DNA of 64,000 nt from Durusdinium trenchii. Lineage: Eukaryota; Sar; Dinophyceae; Suessiales; Symbiodiniaceae. Below the pieces are notes generated by a model, which saw only the letters and a list, made by a program, of their open reading frames with translations, did not search any database and was not told the DNA's origin. Shown here piece by piece: positions 37,701 to 48,779 of the stretch; within the stretch, counting starts at the first letter, position 1; every line of letters begins with the position of its first letter. Location: contig CAXAMN010021762.1 of the NCBI GenBank assembly GCA_963970005.1, positions 454,810 to 518,809 on the forward strand, given 5' to 3'. The translations under genes and the position numbers were made by a program.

Positions 37701-38677
37701 CTCGGTATGGGTGGCACTGAGAATCTCCTCCTCGGTCGCCTAGGCCAGCGGAGAAGTTCTGGATGTATCGAATAGTATCGATTATGAGTGGTTGTGAAGT
37801 TGATATGTTAATTGATATAACTTAAAACTTGATCCAACTAATCGCAGTACAGCTGTGACGATCGTCATTCATGGTGTCCAAACAAACATATACTGCAGAT
37901 ATCGGCCATGGATAAGGAGTCAGGACTTTTCTTTGTATTGAAGATTGTGTCCCAAACCATGGAGCCATAGAAGTTGAAGGGGTGGTTCAACATACCTCAG
38001 GCCGATCCACCCCAGAACGATTCTGAGGATGTGGCTGGCACAGTATCAAGCTCTGGCTTGTGTTCTTGTACATTCGCCTTGAGCCGCTTGGCATGAAGGG
38101 TTGGTGCAAGGACAATGTGGTCTAAGATCATGGCATTTGGAATACTAGATTGGTCTTCACCTCCACCAAAGAGCTCTTCAACATCGATTTGGTGCTCTAC
38201 GTCCTCACAGCGAGCCAGGGAATGACAAATGATTTATGAACAGGTAACAGGGTATGCTTATGGTCCTGAAGTTCATGCAGTAACTGTTGTTCCTCTTCCC
38301 ACTTCTCCAAATGTTGCACACCATCATGAAGTGTTGCGCAGCTTGACCCCAGGGTAATCTGGGAACCAATCATTGCAACTGCCGACCGCTAACCGGATTG
38401 AATTTGAATTCAATATCAATCCAAGTCAACAAAACCTTGGGCCTCCAGAATGGCGATATGTGTGCATGGTCAGACTCAGGCACGTCCAGAGCTATAAAGT
38501 ATTGTTTTCAATATTTGGAACTCTAAAAATATTGCTTGGTTTCATGATGAACCGAAACTTCATGCTAAAGTCACAAATGTTACAACGGCCCGTTTTATCC
38601 CTTTCATCGGTCCAGCGAATTGATCATAATTCCTCAACTTCTGTCAAAGCGGGAATTCCAGCTTCGACGTTCAGCAT
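34774..38677 (-). CDS. Gene 3: uncharacterised multi-exon dinoflagellate protein
   Basis: Sixteen exons fit in phase: 38677-38626, 38491-38436, 38358-38242, 38203-38003, 37739-37698, 37541-37332, 37209-37051, 36901-36792, 36670-36614, 36384-36279, 36173-36045, 35959-35847, 35746-35683, 35525-35506, 35270-35235 and 34976-34774. The start is ATG at 38677 (MLNVEAGIPALTEVEEL). The middle carries a segment I associate with unnamed dinoflagellate proteins: EFVNQLTILVKKKQ, EEGWFSESELKNDLGWQ, RIEGAKARCK and YDGAEEFWVIIKETG. The remainder is Glu/Lys-rich and probably helical, and the last exon is a Lys-rich tail suggesting nuclear location. Several introns begin with GA or GC. A run of nine T (34,849-34,857) in the last exon splits the tail between two frames, ending at 34,820 or, after a shift, at 34,774. 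The function is unknown. Confidence 0.6.
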
Positions 38678-38732
38678 TCTAGTCTTGGAACGGTTGCTTG
38701 ATAAATCACGATTTTGGGGATGGTTCAAACCC

Positions 38733-38905
38733 ATTAAAAAAATATGGGTTTGTACGGGTAAAATATGGGTTTAGTACGGGTTCAGTACGGGTTAGGAAAA
38801 CCTGGGGTTTCCTCCAAAACCCATATTTTCGATCATTTTTAATGGGTTAGTACGGATAAATAATGGGTTGAATACGGGTTTAGTACGGCTTTCGTCCAAA
38901 CCCTT
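38733..38905. repeat. tacgggtt / aaaatatgggttt word cluster between genes 2 and 3
   Basis: Many copies of tacgggttta, atgggttt and their complements (aaacccat) form imperfect inverted pairs just upstream of the proposed start of gene 3. Similar words (aaacccgatgtttt, acccgttatttttaaa) occur at about 30,900-30,945 and 46,700-46,790. It is noncoding. A promoter-proximal or boundary role is only a guess. Confidence 0.5.
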
Positions 38906-39020
38906 TCTTTTTTTCATAAAAACATGTAAAAACCATTCAAAAGGACACTCTCAACATTCAAGTGATAAAGTTTCCCGGTCAAGCATGGGTTCCAATGCTG
39001 ACAAATCTGCGATACCATCA

Positions 39021-41542
39021 TCAAAGCAGTGATGGCATCAAATGCTGCCACTCTACAGGGATACGAAGCTTCTTGCTTCGTCTCAAGTAGTTGTAAACAC
39101 TTGCAAGATCTACATGGCGCCATATTTCGGGGTCTGACATCCGCAACTGCTGAAATGTTTCAATGGCCGGAGGGACAACACTGGGTAGCTGAGGTTGCCC
39201 GAGCTTGAAGGACTTCATCTCTTCAAAGAGGTCGCAAACTTCTCGAGCGAAGGGAACCGGGTAGACCCTGAGCGGGCGGCAAAATACCGACAATCGGGCT
39301 CCAGACATGGGCTCTCAAGGCTCAATCGCTGATTTGGGCTTATAGCATTACACTCATGGGTCCATCAAGCGCTATATTGCTTGAAAAATCATATCAATTA
39401 TTGAGTTTGGCAACATGGTTCGATTGTTTTCATGTGCGCGTTTATCATACCATCTGGCAATGGAGTCAAGGGTCTCTGTCGTTCGTAGTTGTCCTGTTCC
39501 CTTGTACCTTTTGCGACCCGAGCCATCCACATAGCGCTCGGCCGTGACCACCTTCTTTGCGTTGGACTTCTTCCATCCCTGGAGAACACCCTTGTCAATT
39601 TTGTGGATAGTCTTCGTATTACTGTAGGCATAGTGCCGCTTAGGTGTTGGGCTCTTGTAGTGGGCCATCCACCAACGAACACATTGAACCTAAGTGCCCC
39701 ACCGCCCCACCATCCAAACAGACCAGAACGATCCTAATGGCAACAAGTGCGCATGTGTAATCAAATCGATCAAATGACAATTGGGATTCGCAGAATGGGT
39801 CCCCGACCGCCGTTTCACCGCCACAATCAAAGATGTTTCGGATGGTAAACCGGAAGGCCGGGTAGAACTCCGTCAAAGCACCAGACGGTTGCTCCAAGCT
39901 CCAAACTCCACCCAAGCAAGTTGCTAGGGAGATGAGAAGGCAACTCCTGGCACATAGGGTTTCACCCGGGTATGGTGCATGCACGTATGGGTCGATCTAT
40001 ATTCCATCTCACAATTACAAGTCAGAATGGAACCAATGCTAAAATCAAATGTTCGACAATTTTCATATGGGTTTAAAATATATCACCTGTGATAGCACAT
40101 GCTCCAAAACCGACTCCTCTCAAGTAAGCAGTTCCCCAAGATTACCGATTTGAACTGCTCCCAACCGATGGACGTGCAGGGACTGCGATTGCTGGTGCCA
40201 ACGTTCATTTTTGAAAATGAACTGCACTTCAATCCCAGGTGGCATCCGAAGTCATCGGGAAGGGCACGGAGAAGAAACAATGTTGCCAATCTTAGCGTTC
40301 ATGCAATGTGGTTTACACATATATGTTGACACGTTGAAACGGCATAGAATGATGACATACAATGAGATCAGTTCAATCGAGAAACGCAAAACCACTGGCC
40401 ACTGCCAAATCCATGAAGTTCGATCTGCGATTCCCAGGTTGTGTGTTATCCATGATGTCAAACCGACACGATTTGTATTGGGCGGACGTCATCACCTTGG
40501 TCAGGTTGCCAGTGCCTGCGAAGAACTCCAACCACATGATGTCCTGATGCGTGCCAGTGGGCTGGAGAGATGGGAAACATTGGCAGGTGAAATTCAAAAC
40601 AGCAAGATGGTAAACCACAAAAGTATACACAGTTTTAAGTGCTTTAATGCTTATATAGGTTTTGAAGTCCAAATTCATCCAGGGTGACACAATAAGTTTC
40701 CGTCCTGTTTGATCGTGAAGGTCCATGTCAGAAGGAGGATGATCATGACGTACTCCTGCGGGCTTTGGTACTTGAAATGTTGAACAGTATATGACGCACT
40801 GATCAGACCTTTGAACATCAGCCGAAGTTGCCATATTTGACTTTACCTTCCAGAATTGGAATCATAGATTCTTCACCACAGTCATTTCCAGGGAAGAAGT
40901 GATATGGCTCCTTAGGGACCTGGAGACGGCAAAGCCGCCATAGCAGAGCATCAAGGTTCAACATGGCAAGGCGCTAAGTTCCGAGTTCTTGCAAGTAGAA
41001 CCCATGCACGACATCATAGGGTCAATCCCCACAACGACTTTTCGGGTTTTGGAGAAACCATGTGAACATGATTCCCAGACGTGGCCCCTTCACTTCCCTG
41101 CGCAAAAAGTGGCTGCGGAAACATCCAATCAAAACGAGTCCTGAAGAATCCAACCATACCACAATTGTTTCTATTTCGAAACCTGCGAATTTGATCTGAT
41201 TCCCTCGGAAACATGTCGGGGAGCACGTTTCTGTTTCAAACTTTGCACTCTCACCTGCCAGAGGCCATTGCGCCTCTGCTGTTTTCGCCACTGGCCCAGC
41301 CTGAGGACCGGCAACATTGGGAGATGGGTCGTCAAAGGGCGCTTGAAAAGATTGGTAAATCAGTTTGGGAGGATCTGAAGGGAACTGGGGTTTGAATGAA
41401 ATCCTGCAGATTAAGCTCCTTTTTTTTTCCCTTCACAAATGCCGCTTGAGCCTGTCGCTCAATGGATCAGATATCGGTCTAAGCTATAAGGGACGTAGTG
41501 AGTTCTGCCGGTAAATATATGGCTAGACCCCTGGACGTCCAT
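39021..41542 (-). CDS. Gene 2: methyltransferase-like protein with FAG, CSSFS and EQP motifs
   Basis: Ten exons fit in phase and give about 447 residues: 41542-41529 (tentative), 41403-41255, 41182-41160 (tentative), 40973-40847, 40770-40691, 40561-40386, 40290-40146, 39996-39829, 39689-39475 and 39267-39021. The stop is TGA at 39,023-39,021. WLEFFAGTGN (141-150) resembles the SAM-binding motif I of C5-cytosine methyltransferases, LKCSSFSKMN (210-219) the Pro-Cys-x-x-Phe-Ser loop without its proline, and WSLEQPSGAL (270-279) the Glu motif. A conserved C-terminal part follows (WWMAHYKSPTPKRHY, then VYPVPFAREVCDLFEEM). I recall this order from very abundant unnamed dinoflagellate proteins. The methyltransferase link is inference, and the fold may have lost activity. 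Two introns appear to start with GA. Confidence 0.65.
39829..40290 (-). CDS. Gene 2, exons carrying CSSFS and EQP motifs
   Basis: Exons 40290-40146 and 39996-39829 are joined through a GTAATC donor and a tatag|ATC acceptor. The first gives GLKCSSFSKMNVGTSNRSP and the second CARSCLLISLATCLGG and LEQPSGALTEFYPAFR. The next intron starts GATTGT and ends TTAG, and only this GA-AG junction keeps the frame (NIF joined to VQCVRWWM). Confidence 0.65.
40386..40561 (-). CDS. Gene 2, exon carrying the FAGTGN motif
   Basis: The acceptor is ctctccag|CCC and the donor GC|GTTTCT. The exon encodes PTGTHQDIMWLEFFAGTGN, followed by a beta-strand-like CRFDIMDN. Motif I followed some 25 residues later by an acidic residue is the usual pattern for SAM binding. 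Confidence 0.7.
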
Positions 41543-41967
41543 GCAGTATATATAGTAGCTATCATAAACTGCATGGTAGTGCATTAGGTTGTTTTGGAAG
41601 CTTTTGATGTTCAACCGAACATTTCATGATTTGTACGTGACCGGTCTAAGACTTGTTTCGACTGGTTTCCTGGGAAGCCATTGGCAGACCACATCATCAT
41701 AGCAATCTGTGCCCATAATCTTCCATCAAAATTCGAGAACTTGGATATCCGCGGCTCTGGCCACGGAAGCAACAACTTGACCAATTATAGGATATGTTCA
41801 CCTGAAGTGAGATTAAAAAAACATTACTGGAAGGGCCACCTGCAACTGGCTATATACACGTTTGGTGTGTTTTCACCCCAAATCAAGATGTTTACATCCT
41901 GCACCCAACACACAGTGTAAAGCGCAATCGCCTATGTAGCACGAATCCAGCTTTGTAGATTTGGGTA

Positions 41968-44900
41968 TCAAGCTTTTTTGCCCTTGACTGTCAATTTGGC
42001 ACAAAAATTGTGAATAGCATCAGTCATGGCCGACTTGGCCTCAGCGATCTTATCAGTCACGGTCTGGATCTCCTTGATGGACATGTCCCCCAAGTTGTTG
42101 TTGGCCTCCTGCTTGTCAACGAAGCGTGCCTCAACATTGCAGGATGCACCAAAACTGGTTCATACAGGACACGCCATGTGAGCATGATCTGCGCCAGTAG
42201 CACCGGCGCTTGACCACTTGCGATAGTAGAAACTTGTTTCACTGCATGGTTTTAAGTGTATTGCGCTGGCTACTTTGATTCTTTCAATGCGATTGCGTGT
42301 TGCGCTTAGTCTGGAGTATATGCAATGCACATGTCCTGGGCTTTGAACGACCAATTTGTTCAATTTTTGGGACATCGAAACAAAAGACAAGGTACAACGA
42401 TGTCAGCTGCTTGGAGTGCAGCTGCCACCAAGCAGTGCTCAGGGCAGGCTCCAAAAGCAGGATCAGGGGAAGGCCGAAAGTAGGCGAAGTCAACCTTACC
42501 CTTTCGGTAGTGCAACCCTACAGCCCCCCGACCCCAGTAAACATTCATCCTGCAGGCTCTGCTTCCACCCAAGCGCCCACGCATCAAGAGCCGTGCTTCA
42601 TCTGCCCCCATATCTGTGAAGCCATCCATGAATCCCATGATTCGATCAACCTTCCTGGCGAATGCTGGTGTGGCTGTTAGCTCTGGAATGGGCTCTGGGG
42701 CTGGAATCCTTTTGCGTTTCCTGGAAACGCTGCTCTCCTTGTACTCTGCCTCCTCCTCCTGCTGCAGCTGTTGTCGTTCCTCTTCCTTGACCTTCCTTGA
42801 CTTTTTCTTTTGCTCCTTGTGTGTCTCATCCTCACCTTGGTTATCTGGGGTAATCCTTTTCTTTCCTTCCTTCTTTGGTTTCGCTGCATCCACCGCATTC
42901 TCCTCCTCCTCCTCCTCCTTGGTGCGTTTCACCTTCTTTGAAGCCTTGCCTTCAACCTTTCTATCATCCTCGGCCTTCGGAACCTCACCACCTTTGACTT
43001 TCCTTTTCTTGGTTTCTTCGGATGCGACTGCGACATTCTTTGCTTTGCGGTTGGTTGGTTTTGCCGGCTTGTCATTTGCTGAAACTTCACTTTCCCACCA
43101 GGCGACGAGGTCCCCGGCCCATGCATCATCATCATCCCAGCCCTGGCTCCATGTATCTTTTGCGCCCCAATCAGCCCATCCATCATCATCATCAGTGTCT
43201 TTACTGCTCTTAGCACGTGTTGATGCTGATGCCTTTGAGCTGTTTGCCTGCTTTTGCTGATTTGCTCCTCTGCCTGCACCACGGCCTCGACCTCTCCCTG
43301 TTCCTTTTCCTCTTCCTCTTCCTTTTCCTCTTCCTGGTCTTGTCGCGGGTGTGTGGTTTTGATCATTCTCTTCCTCTGCTGCTTTGTTTTTCTGTTTAGC
43401 TTTCAGCTGGTCAAGCCTCGTTGTAGCCGCTGGAGCCGGTTCCTGGCATCAAAAGGTGACCGTATGGTGGTACACCACGCTAGTATAAAGCACATGCAGA
43501 TGATGCACGCTATATACATACATGAGCTGCCACAACAAAGATCCTAGCTATATACAGCTAAACTCATCGCAGTAAACTTGAATAAAGAAACACTGTTTGA
43601 TGGTTACATTACATCCAGTTCTCAAATGAATGGTGCCAACAAGGATACACCTAAGTGAAGTGAAACATATTACCTGGCCTCTTCGCTCTCCGTGAAATGC
43701 TCGGCCTCCATCTTCTCTTTCTCATTTGGCAAGGTCACAGGTGTGGCATCGGATTTCTTCTGGGGAGTAGCTATTTCCTGGGGAGCTTCTACCTGAACAC
43801 CTTCAATGCGTTTGCTCTGGTAAGTCTCGCGTTTTGAACTTGCTGAGTGGTCTGGCGATATGAAGCAGGAAGGTTCGGCTGGTGGCTCCAGCGACATCAC
43901 GTCGACCACTTGTGTCTCAACGTTATCGCGTGCCACCACCGAAGTTGACATGGCAGCAACCTCTCCTGCCAACATGATTCGACAAAGTACTGAACATAAT
44001 TTTAAAGATATTGGAACTTGAAACTTGAAACCACACTTCCAACAAAGTGCAAACATTTTTGATATGGTCATGTCCCGCCCATCCTGTTGGGTTCGCCGTG
44101 GTGCCACTTGCTTCTCCAGACGACAAAGAAGAAGAGGCCGCCCTCGACGCTCGAAGCCTCGGATGCCCCAGGCAAACCCGTAAGAATGGGTGACTATTTT
44201 GAAGATCGATCTTCAAAGTAATATACATGTAAAGCATGGATGTATGGCATGAACCCAATGTTGAAAAGTTAGATCAATCCATGAAGCATATATTTGCCAC
44301 CCCGTTATGTGCTGACAGTTAACGCTTCCAGCTTTGCCAAAATATCCTGCCTCTTCTTCAACAGATCTTTCTTACCTTAAGATGGGGCATGAAAGCGGTA
44401 ACTCACGGTAACCCATTGAAACTTTAGACACGGTACTGCACGGTGAAATTCAATAGGAAACCAAACATACTTCCAAAAATATGATCCCAATATTGTTTGA
44501 TTTCACACCATGTGCAAACAAAGGTACCATCGTTGCTGGCACCATCATGGGGAACGGCAGGCATAGAACCGGGAAGTTTGTCCGTGTCCACAGTTCCATG
44601 GCCCTCGGATTGTCCTGTCTCACCTTTGGACACTTCCTGGTCTACATGCTCATCGTCTTTCTCTTTATGGTCCTCTGCACTTCCACCCTCAATGCGAACT
44701 GGTTCGGAAGTCTCTTCATGGGATGCGTCCTGGGTCAACCCAGCAGTTTCTGGGGGGTTGGCAGGGGTGGCTTCGGTCTCTCCCTCCGCTGGTACCTTTT
44801 CTCCTCCCTCCGTCTCCACCTCAGAATTCTCGGCCTCAGAATCTTCGCGTTCTTCACTGCTGTGATGTGAGTCTGAAGAATCCTCCTGACCAGCGCGCTG

Positions 44901-46048
44901 AGGGATCATATACCCACATGGGGCTCATGGGTCATTGGGGTTTTATAGTTTATCGTGCTGGCTGGATTCTTGACAATGTTATCCATTTGGCATTGGGAAT
45001 GTTTTCAGCCCAGCGCAACACCTGTGATTGTTTGACCCTTCCCCCAAAAGATGGTCCTCCAAACCAGTAGCAGCCGCTTTACGGGCAGCTTTGCGTTCTG
45101 CAATCTGGCGGTTGACTTTGTCGATCACCACCTGCCACACTTTGAGTTTCAATCTGTTTAAGGATCATTTTGAAAATTGACCATGCACATATGTTCTTTA
45201 CAACATATATAGTTTTTTGACGTCTTCGTTCATTATCATATCATGTCCACATGTATCATGGTGTGCATGTTTTATCATATCCTGTTGTCAGATCCAATCA
45301 TATCACTTAAACATAGCAAATTAAGTGTGACAGAGTGTAACCATGATCAGATATGATCAGAGACATGACATGCATAAACAGAAGCGCAGTCAATACAGAT
45401 ATAATAGACTATAACTCATGGCTGAAAGAGGGGTCGAGCCCAGCCACCACCAAGCCTGGAGACTGTCATCCAACATCAGGCAAACTTCCTGAAAGGCAGG
45501 TACCTTGGATTGGAAAAACATACAATGATATCGACAAACAAAACAAAAGTACCAAAACACAACACATACAGACACAAACAACAACATGGTTGTTTCATGT
45601 TTTTTGGTGTTGCACCCAACTGTTTAAAAATGAATTAAAAACGAGGTGCTGAGGATACTTCTTTCCTACGGACTTTCATCTTGAGGTAAGTCAGCAACTT
45701 CCGGACTTTCCATGAGATCTCAATCACGTTGGGTTGATCTTCGGGGGTTTGACCTCTCTTGTTCTTCAAGTAGACAGCCTCCACCTCGTCCCGCAAATTG
45801 TCCACATTTGGGAGTGGCCGGGTCTGGTAAAGGCTCATCCTGGTCACTATCGGTTGTAGCACACTGGCATTGTCCACAACCGCACTGATGCTTTCCCCCT
45901 TGAAATCCTTGAGCAGCCCTTGCCCATCCCGAAGACGGTCTCGGATGTCCTCACTGCCGTCCCAATCAGAACTGAGCCCGGAAATGTCTAAAGTCTCAGA
46001 CACCACATTTTTGGGACGGCCTTGTGGCTTGGACTTGCAAGCTGCCAT
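41968..46048 (-). CDS. Gene 1: Lys/Glu-rich protein with RG-repeat tract
   Basis: Six exons fit in phase and give about 765 residues: 46048-45659, 45131-45075, 44885-44528, 43965-43679, 43442-42399 and 42129-41968. The start is ATG at 46048 (MAACKSKPQGRPKN), with no in-frame ATG further upstream in the exon. The first exon ends in a basic helix (WKVRKLLTYLKMKVRRKE). Exons 3-4 are acidic and Ser/Pro-rich. Exon 5 has an RG-rich tract (GRGKGRGRGKGTGRGRGRG), Asp/Trp clusters (DDDDGWADW, GWDDDDAWAG) and several Lys/Arg blocks. The last exon is coiled-coil-like. The composition suggests a nuclear, nucleic-acid-associated protein, and I recognise no enzyme domain. The ends of exon 2 and the start of exon 3 are ambiguous. 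Confidence 0.6.
42399..43442 (-). CDS. Gene 1, exon 5: RG-rich and Lys/Glu-rich exon
   Basis: A 1,044-base exon of 348 codons, bounded by atgccag|GAA and ATC|GTTGTA, with no stop. The order is a Lys-rich helix, RG repeats, Asp/Trp clusters, long KKEE-type segments including KRTKEEEEEENAVD, then a more globular end (GFMDGFTDMGADEARLL). Long plus-strand frames opposite it (42,616-43,260) are shadows created by the acidic/basic codon bias. Confidence 0.7.
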
Positions 46049-47020
46049 GACCAAACTTTTGACGAAAGCAAATCACCGATGCTTGAGCCCAAAAAGGCTT
46101 TGTGGTAGAAGATATGGCCAACATGATCGTGTATAGCATGGGGACTTCCCATGATTCATGATTGGATTCAGGATGATGTTGGGGAAGAAATGGATGCTTT
46201 TAAGTAGCATGTGTCACTTCCGTGTCCAAAGGCTTTCAAAGACCGGGTCCCACTGCCATCTGCCGCAGGACTTGGATACCCGACTGGCCAGCAGACGAAG
46301 AAGTCTTGGCCATGGTGAAAAAGCGGCCATGATCGCTCTGGCTGGTGGCCAGGTTGTTTGTGAAAGGGAACCCTGCTATCTCAGATATCTCAGCACATGT
46401 GCATAAGATGTATCATCTAGTGCGATATAGTGCGGTATGGGATCTCTATGTGAGTTCGAGTCGTGGCGCATCATTTGTATGCACTGTATGGAATCTCAGA
46501 ATCTCTATAATCCATTGATTGAATATGATGTGACTATGATATCATATGATATCCAATCTGGGATCCTTTGCGGCACCACCCCACCGCTCGATCCCACGTC
46601 AATGCTGCGCCTGGGCTTGGATGACGATCGGTGGAGGACGATGGAAGCGAACAAATCATATGAACCTATGAATACATGGCAGTATATGGCAATATGTGAC
46701 AAAACCCGATGTTTTCATTCTGGACCCTTTAAATTTAAAGGGTTGAACTCAGAACACGGTGAAGTGGCACAAACCCGTTATTTTTAAAGGTTCTCGACGA
46801 TTAAGGTATATATATATGTCAAGAGTTGTGTATTGTACATGTCATATTATAAGTATCTTATTATGAACCATCCCTTCTGTGGTGCTTGCATTGGTGTTTC
46901 TTACGGAAATCGGACCAGCGAATGCACCCCCTCCGCATAGCTGGCCGTCACAATCGGCGACGACACCAGGACGACACGACGACTCGGTGCCACGACACAC
47001 GACGCCATAGAACCCGATAT

Positions 47021-47126
47021 AGTGGGTTGAGAGTAGATGGCACAAATGTCCAAGTTTGGTGGTTTATCTGGACCCCTATATTAAAAGACATCTTGGGGTG
47101 CCAGTGCCATCTACTCTCAATCCACT
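47021..47126. mobile_element. Family D fold-back element
   Basis: A 106-bp unit with termini agtgggttgagagtagatgg and the inverse atctactctcaatccact, which gives a terminal inverted repeat of over 20 bases with one or two mismatches. The relative at 9,913 shares the tggtggttta middle. It is noncoding. Confidence 0.7.
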
Positions 47127-47150
47127 GTATGTATCCGCCATCCTATTCCG

Positions 47151-47250
47151 TACCAGGACCCTCCAACAGGTCACCACCTGCGACTTGAAAAAGTCTACAA
47201 AAGCCATCAAAAGCCTCCATGTCGGAGACCTGTAGAGTCGGGTCCAGGTA
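47151..47250. mobile_element. Family E fold-back element
   Basis: Starts taccaggaccctccaacagg, shares caccacctgcgactt and aaaagcctcc with the copy at 10,555, and ends gggtccaggta followed by tatata. Confidence 0.55.
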
Positions 47251-48345
47251 TATATACTGTATGTTGATGGTCCTTGCTGCAGTTGATTCTTTTCAGGAAC
47301 GGTCTCGGTCGACGTCTCGCTCGGCCGCCTCTCGCAACGTCGGTCGACGTCTCGGTCGCCCCGGCTGTGTGGATGCCACGGGCGGAGTCTGAAATTGCCG
47401 CGCCAGGTCTTTATGGACGGACTCCAAGATCAACTCAGCCTGGAGGCCACGGGTCGACAGTCTGCGATCGTCGCAAAGGCCACGCGATCGAGAGACGAAG
47501 CTACTCGAGTTGGATCGGAGGCCTTTAGGAACGGAGGCGATCGGAGGCAGCGCGAAGCGAACGGAGCGAAGGGGGGCGGCCATCGCTAAGTAGGTTAAAG
47601 CCCGTGGATGAACATCCCAAGTTGGGTGCTGAGGAAGAGGGCTGAGGTGCTTTTTTGGGGGCGCTGTTTTTTGGGCTGTTTTTGGGGCTGTCGACGCTGT
47701 GTAGGCAGATCCACCATGATCCTCGCCACTAAGGTTGGAGGCCATTTCTATAGGAACAAGGACGCTACGAACGGGGCGCTGGGATTGCTTTGGACAAAAC
47801 GATTCACGTCGAAATGAGATGTTCGGAGCCAAGCTGTCCAGGAAGCATATGGGGTACTGTAGATCTATGGGGAGAGATTTACGCATAGCCCGTATAGCTA
47901 CAGAACCCAGTCACTCCGTAGATCTTTAAAAGTGACATCAAAAAAGACCGGCTGATCATGGCTGATCGTCGAGTTGGTAACTATATATACCTTGGTAGCA
48001 GCGTCATAAGTGGATTCCCAAAATGAAGAATACTGGTGGATGATGACAGCATCCGCCTGGAGCCACAGTGTGTACATTGGATATTGGGTACAAGATGGTA
48101 TACAAGTAACATATAGAATCTTGATGAATCAAACACACTCATTGCCATTTGGATTGTATAAAGCTAACTCAAAGCTAAGTCACCATATACTAAGTCTATC
48201 TAAGTTCCAACTTAGAGCTTAGCTTTGTATTGATCCTTCGTAAAACCTCTGAGATTCTGCGAGCCGGTCGTGCCAGCACGGACTTGGTCAGGACTCGGTG
48301 CCCAGCACCGAAGTGAGTGGATCATACCAAAACACCAAAAACACT

Positions 48346-48454
48346 TACTCTCCAGCAAACTAACATGGAACCCCAGAATTGACTGGTGGAAGATCATTTT
48401 CCTCTACAACCCGACGTGGTTTTGAGGGTTCCATGTTCATCTGCAGGGGAGTAG
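48346..48454. mobile_element. Family F fold-back element
   Basis: The left arm ctccagcaaactaacatgga pairs with the right arm tccatgttcatctgcagggg (inverse). The middle has tctacaacccgacgtgg. The boundaries are approximate. Confidence 0.5.
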
Positions 48455-48667
48455 TTCGAGTAGTTGTTAGGATGTTCCCAGGTTGGGATCTCATGAACCG
48501 AGTTTCACCCTATCCATTGATTCATTGAGCTTCATACATCATTCATTGTATACTGGACGTTGATCTCAGAAGGTGATGTCTTGTCTCCGCTCCCTAAAAG
48601 TCGAAGCCACCATTATAATAGCCTGAATCCCGAACCACCGAGCTGTTTTCCTAAGAGTTGTACACTA

Positions 48668-48779
48668 CCCTAAGGATCATTAGCCCCTCCGAACTGGAGG
48701 GTTTTGACCCTGCAGAACGCAGGGGGCCCTTGGACCCGAACCAAACCTTCACCGAACTGAGGGTCCTTGATCCTTAGGG
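48668..48779. mobile_element. Family B hairpin element flanked by TA
   Basis: A 112-bp unit from ccctaaggatcattagcccc to tccttgatccttaggg, with TA on each side. One internal hairpin is altered (gaaccaaaccttcaccgaac). Confidence 0.7.

Larger units (their letters stand above)
46049..48345. other. Gene-island flank and repeats, no gene recognised
   Basis: Upstream of gene 1 I see no coding frame. The word aaacccgatgttttcattct (46,702) and acccgttatttttaaagg (about 46,774) resemble sequences at 30,920 and 38,733. A (ta)n run lies at about 46,807-46,818, followed by family D and E elements. Then comes a GC-rich cggtcgacgtctcg direct repeat (47,305-47,370), 21-bp words at 47,575-47,592 and 47,731-47,750, and unremarkable sequence. 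Confidence 0.5.

Noticed and set aside
42616..43260. 214-codon plus-strand frame
   Set aside because: It is the antisense shadow of the Lys/Glu/Asp-rich exon 5 of gene 1, whose boundaries and phase fit splicing on the minus strand.
31105..46048. One giant gene instead of four
   Set aside because: In-phase stops at 41,968, 39,021 and 34,774 or 34,820, followed by plausible ATG starts, favour separate genes. Readthrough joining by other splice choices cannot be fully excluded.
47293..47886. 197-codon minus-strand frame
   Set aside because: It crosses GC-rich direct repeats and 21-bp words with no domain and no splice context.
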